A stretch of DNA of 64,000 nucleotides from Marinomonas primoryensis (GCF_013372285.1 NZ_CP054301.1:2094001-2158000), one strand, 5' to 3'; counted from the first letter of the stretch, positions 46,338-55,851 are shown. Notes: generated by a model from the sequence alone, not told the origin. Numbers and translations: made by a program.

Positions 46338-47255
46338 ATGATGAGCAATAAACAATCAGCAATTCGTGATTTAACCACTATCAAAGACTATATTCGCTGG
46401 ACTTTCAGTCGATTCAAACAAGCCGATTTATTTTATGGTCATGGTACCGACAACCCTTGGGATGAAGCCGTTCAACTTGTTATGGGGGCATTAAAGCTAC
46501 CGCTTGATTTTGATCGTGACATGCTTGATTGCGCATTAACTTATAATGAAAAGAAACACATTCTAAAATTGGTACATACCCGCATCACCAAACGCGAGCC
46601 ATTGCCTTATTTGTTAGGCGAAGCTTGGTTTATGGGTCTGCCATTCAAAGTTACTAAAGACACCTTAATCCCTCGCTCTCCTATTATTTCTTTATTAGAA
46701 AACGAGTTTACTCCTTGGCTCAAAAATTACCCTTTAAGCATTCTAGACATGTGTACCGGCTCTGGCTGTTTGGGCATTGCCGCCGCACTAGTCTTTGAAG
46801 ACGCTCGCGTTGACTTAACGGACATCAGCGAGAAAGCGCTACTGGTCGCCAATGAAAATATTTTACGTCATCACGTTGAAGATAGAGTGGAAGCCATCCA
46901 TTCAGATATGTTTAAAGGGTTAGTTGGAAAACAGTACGACCTTATTATTTGCAACCCACCTTACGTAGACGCTGAAGATTTTAAAAACTCCCCAGCAGAG
47001 TTTCATAATGAACCTGAATTGGCGCTTACCTCCGGTGAAGATGGTCTTACTTTCACTCGTAATTTTTTAGCTCAAGTCGGGCATTATCTGCACGATGACG
47101 GTATATTAGTGTACGAAGTAGGAAATACTGAAATCGCATTACAAGCCGCATACCCTAGCATCCCCTTTATGTGGGTTGAACTAGAGCAGGGTGGTAATGG
47201 TGTTTTCATCCTAACCAAAGAACAACTCAGCGAACTATTACAAGAGCAGAAATAG
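46338..47255 (+). CDS. prmB: Ribosomal protein uL3 N5-glutamine methyltransferase PrmB
   Basis: 305-aa HemK-family methyltransferase. SAM-binding motif is ILDMCTGSGCLGIAAA; the glutamine-binding motif is IICNPPYVD. The N-terminal domain (TIKDYIRWTFSRFKQADLFYGHG) identifies PrmB rather than PrmC. It methylates a glutamine of L3. It is 3 bp upstream of aroC, the conserved gammaproteobacterial pairing. Tandem ATG codons at the start leave a one-codon uncertainty. Confidence 0.96.
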   Translation: MMSNKQSAIRDLTTIKDYIRWTFSRFKQADLFYGHGTDNPWDEAVQLVMGALKLPLDFDRDMLDCALTYNEKKHILKLVHTRITKREPLPYLLGEAWFMGLPFKVTKDTLIPRSPIISLLENEFTPWLKNYPLSILDMCTGSGCLGIAAALVFEDARVDLTDISEKALLVANENILRHHVEDRVEAIHSDMFKGLVGKQYDLIICNPPYVDAEDFKNSPAEFHNEPELALTSGEDGLTFTRNFLAQVGHYLHDDGILVYEVGNTEIALQAAYPSIPFMWVELEQGGNGVFILTKEQLSELLQEQK

Positions 47256-47258
47256 CCT

Positions 47259-48356
47259 ATGTCTGGTAATACATTTGGAACACTCTTTAAAGTCACCACC
47301 TTTGGTGAAAGTCACGGCATTGCGCTTGGTGCGATTGTTGATGGCTGCCCACCGGGGATAGAGATCTGTGAAGCGGATCTGCAGCGAGATTTAGACCTGC
47401 GTAAACCAGGCACCTCCAAACACACGACACAGCGTCGTGAAGCAGACGAAGTAAAGATTTTGTCTGGTGTGTTTGAAGGTAAAACGACGGGTACGCCAAT
47501 TGGTTTAATGATCGAAAATACCGATCAGCGTTCAAAAGATTATGGCAACATCGCGGACACTTTTCGCCCAGCTCATGCTGATTACACTTACGATCAAAAA
47601 TATGGCTTCCGCGATTATCGTGGTGGCGGTCGTTCATCTGCTCGTGAAACCGCAATGCGAGTTGCCGCAGGCGCCATTGCTAAAAAATATTTAAAGCAGC
47701 AGTTTGGCATTCAAATTCAAGGCTTCTTATCTCAACTCGGCCCAATCAAACTTGCCGTTAAAGATTTGAGCCAAGTCTATGAGAATAGCTTCTTTAGCCC
47801 TGACCCAGACGCGATTCCTGAGCTGGAAAAATACATGACAGCCTTGCGTCGCGAAGGCGATTCTGTCGGTGCAAAAATCACAGTGATTGCCACAAACGTC
47901 ATGCCCGGTTTAGGCGCGCCAGTGTTTGACCGTCTAGATGCAGACATCGCCAAAGCGATTATGAGCATAAACGCGGTAAAAGGCGTTGAAATCGGTGACG
48001 GTTTTGATGTGGTCGAACAAAAAGGCAGCGAACACAGAGACGAGATGACACCAGAAGGCTTTTTAAGTAATCATGCTGGCGGTGTTTTAGGTGGCATATC
48101 TTCTGGGCAAGACATTGTCGTTCACATGGCGCTGAAACCCACATCGAGTATTACTATTCCCGGTAAAAGTATTGACCGGGCAGGCAATCCAATTGAAGTC
48201 ATTACCAAAGGTCGACACGACCCTTGCGTTGGTATTCGAGCGACACCGATTGCAGAAGCTATGCTGGCATTAACCATTATGGATCACCTACTCAAACACA
48301 GAGCACAAAACGCTGACGTCGTTTGCCCAACGCCGATTATTAAAGGGCAAGCCTAG
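47259..48356 (+). CDS. aroC: Chorismate synthase
   Basis: Last step of the shikimate pathway; removes phosphate from EPSP using reduced FMN. 365 aa. Family marks are [19 protein letters not shown] near the start, [29 protein letters not shown], and [18 protein letters not shown] near the end. It follows prmB at 3 bp and has its own terminator. Confidence 0.98.
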   Translation: MSGNTFGTLFKVTTFGESHGIALGAIVDGCPPGIEICEADLQRDLDLRKPGTSKHTTQRREADEVKILSGVFEGKTTGTPIGLMIENTDQRSKDYGNIADTFRPAHADYTYDQKYGFRDYRGGGRSSARETAMRVAAGAIAKKYLKQQFGIQIQGFLSQLGPIKLAVKDLSQVYENSFFSPDPDAIPELEKYMTALRREGDSVGAKITVIATNVMPGLGAPVFDRLDADIAKAIMSINAVKGVEIGDGFDVVEQKGSEHRDEMTPEGFLSNHAGGVLGGISSGQDIVVHMALKPTSSITIPGKSIDRAGNPIEVITKGRHDPCVGIRATPIAEAMLALTIMDHLLKHRAQNADVVCPTPIIKGQA

Positions 48357-48380
48357 CTTATTTGGTAAGACCTAATGAAG

Positions 48381-48410
48381 AGCCGCTATTTTAAAATAGC
48401 GGCTTTTTTT
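48381..48410 (+). terminator. Intrinsic terminator after aroC
   Basis: Perfect stem AGCCGCTATTTT/AAAATAGCGGCT followed by T8, 24 bp after the aroC stop. Confidence 0.92.
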
Positions 48411-48446
48411 ATCTTCTTTCAACACCTAGAGAATAAAGGTGACTAA

Positions 48447-49025
48447 ATGGTAGTTAAAACAGGCTCTACCGTCGTTCGTATCTGCGTCGGATCAAATAAT
48501 CCGGTTAAAGTCGGCGCAGCAAAACAAGCTTTTACGCTCATGTATCCTAATCATATTGTCCATTGTGAGGAAATGCATGCACCATCTGGCGTAGCAGACC
48601 AACCGATGACAGAAGCAGAAACACGACTTGGAGCTCAAAATCGAGCTCGTTACTGTGCTCGATATTATCATGAACAACAAAACAATTCGGACATGGATTA
48701 CTTTGTGGCAATGGAAGGCGGTGTCGATAAATTTGAGGAGGGCGCAGCGACCTTCGCTTATGTGGTGATTTTAAGCGGTGAAGGAGCATTAATGACTGGC
48801 CGGTCAGCTAATTTACCGTTACCAAATAAAGTTTATAACCGATTACAAGCCAATGAAGAGCTTGGTGAGGTTATGGATGATTTATTTAATACATCCAATA
48901 TTCGGCAAAAAGGCGGAGCAATTGGTCTATTTACCAATCACGCAGCGACCAGAGAAAGTGTTTATACCCAAGCCTTAGTGCTTGCATTAGCACCATCATT
49001 GCATCCAGAGCATTATTCAGACTAA
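48447..49025 (+). CDS. yjjX: Inosine/xanthosine triphosphatase (YjjX)
   Basis: 192-aa non-canonical purine NTPase that clears ITP and XTP. Features are ICVGSNNPVKVGAAKQAF at the start, HAPSGVADQPMTEAETRLGAQNRA, FVAMEGGVDKF, and IGLFTNHAATRESVY near the end. It lies 27 bp before yjjG, another nucleotide-pool phosphatase, on the same strand. Confidence 0.93.
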   Translation: MVVKTGSTVVRICVGSNNPVKVGAAKQAFTLMYPNHIVHCEEMHAPSGVADQPMTEAETRLGAQNRARYCARYYHEQQNNSDMDYFVAMEGGVDKFEEGAATFAYVVILSGEGALMTGRSANLPLPNKVYNRLQANEELGEVMDDLFNTSNIRQKGGAIGLFTNHAATRESVYTQALVLALAPSLHPEHYSD

Positions 49026-49052
49026 TAAATTTTGTATATAAAAGTAGAAACA

Positions 49053-49733
49053 ATGAAGTACCAATGGATCTTATTTGACGCTGACGAAACCCTTTTTCAT
49101 TTCGATAACTTCGCAGGTCTAAAGCACATGTTCGCCAAAAATAACGTCGTTTTCGAGCAAGCAGAATTTGATGAATACCAAACACTGAATAAACCACTTT
49201 GGGTCGAATACCAAAACGGCAACATTAGTGCAGAACAACTACAGACACTTCGTTTTCAGCGCTGGAGTGATACATTAGCCATAAGCACGAAAGAGCTTAA
49301 TAAACAGTTTTTAGACGCTATGGCGGACATTTGTAAAACATTGCCAGGCGCCGTAGAACTCGTAAAGTATTTGCATGAAAACAAAGTGAATATGGGTATC
49401 ATCACCAATGGATTTACACAGCTACAGCACATACGCTTAGAACGAACTGGATTTTTACCGTATTTTTCACCTGTCGTCATTTCAGAATTGGTTGGTGTCG
49501 CTAAACCTAATGCCTTGATATTTGAAGACGCATTGAGAAAAATGAACCACCCAGACAAGAAGCACGTACTCATGGTTGGCGATACATTGGAATCAGACAT
49601 TCTTGGCGGCAATAGTTTTGGGTTTGATACTTGTTGGTTGAACCATCACAGCAAACAACATCCGGCAGAGATAACACCAACACATCAAATCAGCTCATTA
49701 ACAGAGTTGCTGGTTTGGCTGAAGAACCAGTAA
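49053..49733 (+). CDS. yjjG: Pyrimidine 5'-nucleotidase YjjG (HAD superfamily)
   Basis: 226-aa HAD phosphatase. Motif I ILFDADETLFHFDN, motif II GIITNGFTQLQ, the lysine in VGVAKPN, and motif IV LMVGDTLESDILGGN. The start MKYQWILFDADETLF is the YjjG type; seven upstream codons are open but implausible. YjjG dephosphorylates dUMP, dTMP and non-canonical pyrimidine nucleotides. Confidence 0.92.
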   Translation: MKYQWILFDADETLFHFDNFAGLKHMFAKNNVVFEQAEFDEYQTLNKPLWVEYQNGNISAEQLQTLRFQRWSDTLAISTKELNKQFLDAMADICKTLPGAVELVKYLHENKVNMGIITNGFTQLQHIRLERTGFLPYFSPVVISELVGVAKPNALIFEDALRKMNHPDKKHVLMVGDTLESDILGGNSFGFDTCWLNHHSKQHPAEITPTHQISSLTELLVWLKNQ

Positions 49734-49780
49734 GAAAAATGCAGTATAACAGAAGCTTTTAAGAGGTCTATATTCACTTA

Positions 49781-49812
49781 CTATTTCCGATAAATGTTAT
49801 TATCGGAAATAG
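49781..49812. repeat. Perfect 13-bp inverted repeat in the yjjG-downstream region
   Basis: Arms CTATTTCCGATAA and TTATCGGAAATAG enclose six bases. There is no T run on either side, so it is not a classical terminator. It is the only notable structure in the 219-bp non-coding gap before the broken sensor gene. Confidence 0.7.
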
Positions 49813-49952
49813 CGTATTTAATCAAACAACCTTTGTTATAAGGTTAATTTTTGTTTGAAAATACCATCATGCCTGATAGCTAATAGATTTTGAGATGCTC
49901 TCTACGCTTATGTACCGCTACACTACAGCGGCACATGATTTTTGGAATAGTG

Positions 49953-51184
49953 TTAGCTAGCCATTTCTGGCGTAGCAATAATGCAACGGTTTCGACCTTG
50001 CCCCTTGGCTTCATAAAGCGCTTGATCAGCCAACGAAAGCGTTTTTTCAATTGTTATTGAATCAGCGCTCCATGCCGCAATGCCAATAGACGCTGTAATA
50101 TGTCCAACTATTCCATATGAATCAGCTTCACGCCACTTAACATTGCTCTTTTTAGGCTCAAGCTTTCGACGTACCACGAGTTGATTTTTTCTATATCCTC
50201 GCTCACTGTTGGACTATCAAGTGATTTCGCCCTCTCAGCCAATTGCTGAAGTGGGCGTGAAATAGCCCGTGCAAATAACCAAATAAACAAAAACACAGCC
50301 AATGTCATCGGCAAGGTTCTTAAAATAACTTTTTCCATAATACCGGTTAACGGTAGCAACGTAGATTCTAAAGGACTTTGCGTTATGATGATCCAATCTG
50401 TACTAAGGATGCTGGCGTAGCCTGCTAACATCTCGATACCTTGACCATTTTTTAGCAGTAAGCCCCCTTCTTTCTTACTGATAATTTCATCCAATCCGTC
50501 ATTGTTATTAACAAAGGTTCCAATTCGCTCTTTTTGTGGGTGATACAAAATTTGATTATATTTATCTATCACATAAATATAGGAGCCATCTTCATAGTAA
50601 TGTTCGCCTAATATCTTACTCAGAATATTCGGTTTTCTAAGGTAGATAGATCCCCCTAAAAAACCCAAATAATGATGCTGATCGTCAAAGATAGGCGCAG
50701 AGATAAAGATCAAAAGATTTTTTATCGTGGATATGTATGGCTTACTGATCAACGCTCTTTTTGCTTTTAACGCTTCTAAACTGCCGGCTGAGTTAAGTTG
50801 TTTGCCAACTAGGTTTAACGTTTCTGGGGACGCCGCTTGAGTCAAGCCGGAAGCGTCGCTAATCACCACAGAGTTAAAACTGTCCGTTTGATATTTCAAT
50901 CTGTTGGCTTCATCACTTAAAAAAACATCGTCTGCCATTTTGTCCGATAGAATATTAGCGGTGTACTCAAGTTGCTGGCGTGATGCGGCCAAAAACACCT
51001 CTGTAGTATCTGAAAGCTTACTGGCATACGCACGATTGACTTCTGTCGCTTGAAAAATCAATTGTTCTCTTTGTACTTCGTAATTCGAATAGAAGCTGTT
51101 TATAAAAGTTAGTGTGGTGGCCGTTATAGCCAAGAATAAAATCAGCCGATTTAATTTTAAAAATTTACTTTTCAAGATTCCCAA
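49953..51184 (-). pseudogene. Membrane sensor diguanylate cyclase, broken by internal deletion and frameshift
   Basis: The 5' part (from 51184) encodes an N-terminal membrane helix, a large dCache-like periplasmic sensor (SYIYVIDKYNQILYHPQKERIG, SILSTDWIIITQSP), a second membrane helix and a HAMP-like stretch (ARAISRPLQQLAERAKSLD). It then ends early after INSWYVESLSLKRAML. The last part of a GGDEF domain (GHITASIGIAAW, ADQALYEAKGQGRNRC) follows in another frame, overlapping the first frame. The middle of the domain, including the GGDEF motif, is missing. The first reading frame alone could still yield a 358-aa sensor fragment. Confidence 0.86.
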
Positions 51185-51246
51185 AAAACTTTATTCCTAT
51201 TCTACTAAAACGAGCGCCAGCGTCATTAATCAAAAAAAGTACAAAT

Positions 51247-51270
51247 AAAAGACGCAGTGTTGCGTCTTTT
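51247..51270. terminator. Bidirectional terminator next to the MFS gene 3' end
   Basis: Stem AAAAGACGCA/TGCGTCTTTT with a GTGT loop; lies between the MFS stop codon and the start of the broken sensor gene and probably ends the MFS transcript. Confidence 0.82.
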
Positions 51271-51301
51271 ATATTGATGCTGCTCTTTCTAACACTCTTA
51301 T

Positions 51302-52480
51302 TTAAGCGGCTTTTGCCTTCACTTCTATGTTCTTTATCGTTGCTCGTCGATTCAACCAGACCATTACTAAGCCGATAAAGGACAGTAAAGCCGCCGCGGT
51401 TGGAATCCAATCAAAACCGAAACCAATGCTGATTACTAATCCACCTAATGCTGCACCTAACGCATTGCCTAGATTAAATGCACCAATATTAATGGAAGAT
51501 GCTAATCCAGGCGCTTGATTGGCGATTTTCATCACTTGCATTTGCAGCGGTGGTCCGCTACCAAAAATAACCATCCCCCACAGTAAGATTGTGACGCCAG
51601 CGCCAACCACAGAAGTCGAAGTAAAGCGAAACATAACCAACACAAGCACTTGTAAGCCAAGAAACACAAACAACGCTAAATCAGGCGATTTATCGGTCAC
51701 CTTGCCGCTGATGTAATTTCCTAGCGTAAAACCAATTCCTGTTAACGCCAGCATAATTGCAATCGCGTTATCCGATGCTTGTGCCAAGGTCTGCATGATT
51801 GGCGCAATATAGGTATAAAGCGTAAACATAGAACCAGCGCACATTACCGTTGTTGCAAATGCTCTTAATGCAGCAGGTTGCATTATTGCCTTAAGCTCAT
51901 TTTTGACATTTGGCTTCTTAGGTAATGGCATAGTGGGCAAGCTACGACTAATTCCAATAATTGCCACAACGCCCAGTAAGGCAGTAACCGCAAAGGAAAT
52001 ACGCCAATCAAACGTTTGTCCTAACCAAGTAGTGATGGGAACCCCAACTATATTAGCAATCGTTAGCCCAAGAAAAATTGACGCTACCGCAGAGCCTTTT
52101 TTGTGATAAGGCGCAAGATTCATCGCAACAACCGCACCTATACCAAAGAAGGCACCATGTGAAAGACTGGTAATAACGCGCGATATTAAGAAGGTTTCGT
52201 AGTTGACCGATAACGCAGACAATACATTGCCCACGACAAAAATAACCATTAACGCAAGCAAGGATGTTTTGTGGCTGTATCGGGTTAAATATAAGGTAAT
52301 CAAAGGAGCGCCTATCATTACACCTATTGCATAGGCACTAATGAGTAACCCAGCTGCAGGTATAGACGCATTAACGCCGTCGGCAATTACGGGCAATAAG
52401 CCCATAGGCATGAACTCTGTGGTACCTAATCCAAAAGTACCAAGAGCAATGGCAAAAATACCCCATTGGTAAGCAAGCAT
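51302..52480 (-). CDS. MFS transporter, DHA1 family (YdhP/AraJ-like)
   Basis: 392-aa, twelve-helix exporter. The start WGIFAIALGTFGLGTTEFMPMGLLPVIA is characteristic of the arabinose-efflux/YdhP group, with the motif A-like loop RYSHKTSLL and helix 5 motif FFGIGAVVAMNLAP...GSAVASIFLGLTIANIVGVPI. Such proteins export sugars or small drugs; the substrate is unknown. It has no adjacent LysR-type regulator. Confidence 0.9.
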   Translation of the reverse strand: MLAYQWGIFAIALGTFGLGTTEFMPMGLLPVIADGVNASIPAAGLLISAYAIGVMIGAPLITLYLTRYSHKTSLLALMVIFVVGNVLSALSVNYETFLISRVITSLSHGAFFGIGAVVAMNLAPYHKKGSAVASIFLGLTIANIVGVPITTWLGQTFDWRISFAVTALLGVVAIIGISRSLPTMPLPKKPNVKNELKAIMQPAALRAFATTVMCAGSMFTLYTYIAPIMQTLAQASDNAIAIMLALTGIGFTLGNYISGKVTDKSPDLALFVFLGLQVLVLVMFRFTSTSVVGAGVTILLWGMVIFGSGPPLQMQVMKIANQAPGLASSINIGAFNLGNALGAALGGLVISIGFGFDWIPTAAALLSFIGLVMVWLNRRATIKNIEVKAKAA

Positions 52481-52538
52481 AATCGCTCCAAAGTTTGTTT
52501 AAATAATAAGTGACAAGGGCTTGTTCAACGCTGAAATA

Positions 52539-52571
52539 AAATAAACCAAGAGATCCCTCTTGGCTTATTTT
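52539..52571. terminator. Terminator of the copper-ATPase operon
   Basis: Hairpin with arms CCAAGAG and CTCTTGG, extended by flanking AATAA/TTATT, and a T-rich tail on the minus strand. It lies about 65 bp after the 34-residue ORF. Confidence 0.7.
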
Positions 52572-52634
52572 TAGCGCTCGTATATTACAACACTTACGCA
52601 ATAATTACTTTCTCAAAACGATATTGTAAAACGT

Positions 52635-52739
52635 TCAACTCGATTTTTTGTTATTTCTCTTGCGCCTACTAGGCCACCAAAACCAATAGACAACAAACAC
52701 AATAAGTAAAAAACCTAAAACATTAATGAGCATACTCAT
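52635..52739 (-). CDS. Small 34-residue single-pass membrane protein coupled to copA
   Basis: A short ORF not previously named. Its ATG overlaps the copA stop as ATGA. The product starts MSMLINVLGFLLIVFVVYWF, one hydrophobic helix with an aromatic-rich end (YWFWWP), then a strongly basic tail (RRKRNNKK), implying N-out/C-in orientation. Small membrane proteins are often found with P-type ATPases; it could modulate CopA stability or metal delivery. Evidence is the coupling and composition only. Confidence 0.7.
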   Translation of the reverse strand: MSMLINVLGFLLIVFVVYWFWWPSRRKRNNKKSS

Positions 52740-55321
52740 TCGACCTCCTCCGTCTTTTGTACATCTGATCGTGACACGCGGAACAATCTTAGTCGATTAG
52801 CATTTGTGACAACGGTGACCGAGGACAGTGACATCGCTGCGCCAGCAATCACCGGACTCAAAAGCCAACCCGTAAAAGGAAACAAAATACCAGCGGCAAT
52901 CGGAATGCCTAAGCTGTTGTACGCAAAAGCCCCCCACAAGTTTTGTTTAATATTTCTGAGTGTGGCCTTACTAATTTGAATCACATCCGCGACACCTTTG
53001 AGATCATTGTGAATTAGAGTAATATCAGCGCTTTCCATAGCAACATCGGTTCCAGCCCCCATAGCAAAACCGACATCAGCCTGAGCCAAAGCGGGCGCAT
53101 CATTAATGCCATCACCAATCATTCCAACCACTTCATTTTCCTCTTGAAGCCGCTTTACCCAATTCAATTTATCATCAGGCATGAGCTGAGCATGAAAGTC
53201 CTCAATCCCAACAGCCTTAGCCACGGCCTCCGCTGTCTCTGGATTGTCACCGGTTAGCATGACAACCTTTAAGCCTTGTGCTTTAAAGCTCGAAATGGCG
53301 GCTTTCACCCCTTTTTTGATGGGATCTTCAATATAAAATATGGCCATTAATGATGCCTCATCAGCAAGGTACACTCGTGTGGCATCACTGTATTGGCTTT
53401 CATCGTTCGCTACGCCCAAATGAATTCCCTTCTCTTGCATTAGGCGCTCATTACCAAGATAAAATATTTCCCCCTGGACGTTTCCTTTCACCCCCAACCC
53501 AATAAGAGACTCAAACTCATCAAGTGTGGCTTTATCATTTCCATCTAAGTGATTTTGACAATGTTGAATTAGTGCATCCGCTAACGGATGATTCGCTCGC
53601 GCCTCTAGGGCGAAAACAACCTGTGCTACAAGTGTTTGCTGCGAAGAGTCGACTAACCATTGCTCAACCACTTTAGGCTTGCCTTCGGTTATCGTGCCGG
53701 TTTTATCCAATACTACAACGGTCAACTCGCTGGCTCTTTGCAAAGCGTCTCCGTTACGAATAAGGCCACCGTATTCTGCCGCCTTACCAACACCTATCAT
53801 GGTTGATATGGGCGTCGCCAACCCCAAAGCACAAGGGCAAGCAATAATCAGTACGGATATGGTTGTCACCAGCATATAAGAGAAGACCGATTCATTACCT
53901 AGATTGAACCAAGCCAAAGCCGTCAGAATTGCGATGATCATCACGCTAGGTACAAAGATAGAGGACACTTTATCGGCCAATACACTAATAGGTGGTTTTG
54001 AATTCTGCGCTTTACCAACCATTGTTATGATTTGTGCGAGCAAGGTATCTGCACCAATACGCGTAGCGTTAAATAATAAACTGCCTTGACCATTTACCGT
54101 GCCTGCCGACAACAAACTGCCGGAGATCTTTTCGATTGGCGCCGCTTCACCGGTCAACATAGACTCATTCACTGTGGAGGAGCCTTCTAATACCTCACCA
54201 TCAACAGGGATTTTATCACCGGAGCGAACTCGAAGAGTGTCACCTACCTTAATGTCTGAGACATTAATACGTGACTCGCTCTCGCCTTCAACCCGAGTAG
54301 CCATTTTAGGTCGAAGATCTAAAAGGCGATGCAGAGCTTTACTTGTCTTACGGCGAGCGCGTAATTCTAAGGCCTGACCAAGATTGATCAAGCCGATGAT
54401 CATTACGGACGCTTCAAAATATAAGTGATTCGTATTCTGCGGAAACCAGTTCGGCATCAATACAACAAGCATAGAATAAAACCAAGCGCTCCCCGTTCCT
54501 AAAGCGATAAGCATGTCCATGTTTGCTTGATGAGTCGAAAACGCTTTCCAAGCACCACGAAAGTAATGCTTGCCAGCTTGAATCATGATCCACAACGTTA
54601 AAAGCCCGACGAGAAGCCAAACAACCCGATCGGTGAGCGAGCTCACCGTCATACTCCCACCCATAACTCCGTAAAGCATCAGTGGAATACCCAGCCCCAG
54701 CCCAAGCGCTGACGCCTTACATTTATCGCGGTACTCAGTAAGTTCTCTTTGACCTCGCTCCTCCTCACTTTTTTCAGCATCTAAAATCAGGCTCGCTTGA
54801 TAACCCGTAGCAGCGACCGCTTTAATTAGAGCGTCTGAGGACCCTTTAGTAACAACCTGAGCAGTATGGTTAGCAAAGTTAACATCGGCAGAAACAACCC
54901 CTTCTGAACTCGCCAAAGCCATTTTTACTGTATTTACACAACTCGCACAGGTCATACCAGAAATAGAAAACTGATAGTTTGACGAGTTCTCTGGGAGCTC
55001 TGATTTAACTTGTTTAGCTTCTGCGTTATTTGAGTCTACTTTGGGTTTTTTATTTTCTTCTGAGTGAGCAAGCTCATTACCATCTGAAACACCTAAAAAC
55101 TGATAGCCAGCATCTTGAATACTAGCCTCTATCGAAGCCAAAGAAAGCCCAGATGTCACCTTTAGTTTGTGTTCTTTAGGGGTTCCTTCGACAATGGCTT
55201 CTGGACTTTTTTCTTGGATTATTTTGCGTACTTTTGATACGCAGCCTTGGCATGACATGCCGGTAACGTTAAGTTCTAACTCTATAATTGGGCTGGTGTC
55301 TGCTTCTTGTGGACGTTTCAT
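52736..55321 (-). CDS. copA: Copper-translocating P1B-type ATPase CopA
   Basis: 861-aa P-type ATPase that exports Cu(I) (or Ag(I)). Two N-terminal HMA domains carry GMSCQGC (Cys24, Cys27) and GMTCASC (Cys125, Cys128). The intramembrane metal site is IACPCALGLATP, the phosphorylation motif DKTGTITEGKP, with MLTGEAAPI, HPLADAL and GDGINDAPALAQADVGFAMG. These mark class IB-1. It lies 32 bp after the MerR-type regulator gene, on the same strand, and overlaps the 34-residue ORF. Confidence 0.96.
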   Translation of the reverse strand: MKRPQEADTSPIIELELNVTGMSCQGCVSKVRKIIQEKSPEAIVEGTPKEHKLKVTSGLSLASIEASIQDAGYQFLGVSDGNELAHSEENKKPKVDSNNAEAKQVKSELPENSSNYQFSISGMTCASCVNTVKMALASSEGVVSADVNFANHTAQVVTKGSSDALIKAVAATGYQASLILDAEKSEEERGQRELTEYRDKCKASALGLGLGIPLMLYGVMGGSMTVSSLTDRVVWLLVGLLTLWIMIQAGKHYFRGAWKAFSTHQANMDMLIALGTGSAWFYSMLVVLMPNWFPQNTNHLYFEASVMIIGLINLGQALELRARRKTSKALHRLLDLRPKMATRVEGESESRINVSDIKVGDTLRVRSGDKIPVDGEVLEGSSTVNESMLTGEAAPIEKISGSLLSAGTVNGQGSLLFNATRIGADTLLAQIITMVGKAQNSKPPISVLADKVSSIFVPSVMIIAILTALAWFNLGNESVFSYMLVTTISVLIIACPCALGLATPISTMIGVGKAAEYGGLIRNGDALQRASELTVVVLDKTGTITEGKPKVVEQWLVDSSQQTLVAQVVFALEARANHPLADALIQHCQNHLDGNDKATLDEFESLIGLGVKGNVQGEIFYLGNERLMQEKGIHLGVANDESQYSDATRVYLADEASLMAIFYIEDPIKKGVKAAISSFKAQGLKVVMLTGDNPETAEAVAKAVGIEDFHAQLMPDDKLNWVKRLQEENEVVGMIGDGINDAPALAQADVGFAMGAGTDVAMESADITLIHNDLKGVADVIQISKATLRNIKQNLWGAFAYNSLGIPIAAGILFPFTGWLLSPVIAGAAMSLSSVTVVTNANRLRLFRVSRSDVQKTEEVE

Positions 55322-55353
55322 TCTTACCTCCTTTTATGTAACTGCTTATGCCG

Positions 55354-55764
55354 TTATTTAGTGCCTTCCCATTCTTCGATCAAACAACAAATAGAATGAC
55401 CATCAGGGGCGCCATTTGGCATGCCTTCCCAAGCGGCTAACGCGTCTTCCATTTTCACTAAATGGGCTTGAAGCTGGGCTATTTTAAATTTGGTTTCGGG
55501 CACTTTTTTTTGCAATAGATCTCTAACCAAAGGGCAAGGTGAATCACCACTATCCGACTGCTGAAAGATCTCTTCTATTTGCTTTAAACTAAACCCTAAT
55601 TCACTGGCTTGACGAATAAAGTGCAATCGCTGCAAACCCACTTGATCGTAGAGTTGATAACCATTATTCGGATCTCGCTCAGCATTAATCAACCCTAATC
55701 GAGTGTAATGACGGACAGTCTCGGCCGTTACACTGGCTTTTTTGGCTAGCTCGCTCACTCGCAT
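55354..55764 (-). CDS. MerR-family metal-responsive regulator of the copA operon
   Basis: 136 aa. The N-terminal HTH (MRVSELAKKASVTAETVRHYTRLGL) is typical of MerR. The start was fixed by AAGGAG five bases before the ATG; 21 upstream codons are open. Possible metal ligands are Cys77 (GDSPCPL) and Cys126-Cys127 (HSICCLI). A Cys at position 77 resembles divalent-metal sensors such as ZntR, whereas CueR has Ser there, and the usual loop Cys near 112-115 is missing. It probably regulates its own promoter and copA. Confidence 0.9.
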   Translation of the reverse strand: MRVSELAKKASVTAETVRHYTRLGLINAERDPNNGYQLYDQVGLQRLHFIRQASELGFSLKQIEEIFQQSDSGDSPCPLVRDLLQKKVPETKFKIAQLQAHLVKMEDALAAWEGMPNGAPDGHSICCLIEEWEGTK

Positions 55765-55796
55765 AACAACTCCTTTAAGGGATTTCAACAACATCA

Positions 55797-55827
55797 GTGT
55801 AAAACCTATAGGTAGCACATAGGTCAA
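55797..55827 (-). promoter_or_regulatory. MerR-type promoter and operator for the regulator-copA operon
   Basis: On the minus strand: -35 TTGACC, 19-bp spacer, then -10 TTACAC. A 7-7-7 imperfect dyad overlaps the -35 and spacer: left arm ACCTATG, centre TGCTACC, right arm TATAGGT (6 of 7 positions symmetric). A long spacer with such a dyad is the hallmark of promoters activated by DNA distortion through MerR regulators. The 5' leader would be about 30 nt. Confidence 0.82.
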
Positions 55828-55851
55828 GCTTTTCTAAGTGACATTTAAAAC

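Noticed and set aside
49953..50177. Separate small GGDEF-like gene
   Set aside because: It holds only the last part of a GGDEF domain and continues the upstream sensor gene in another frame, so it is treated as part of the pseudogene.
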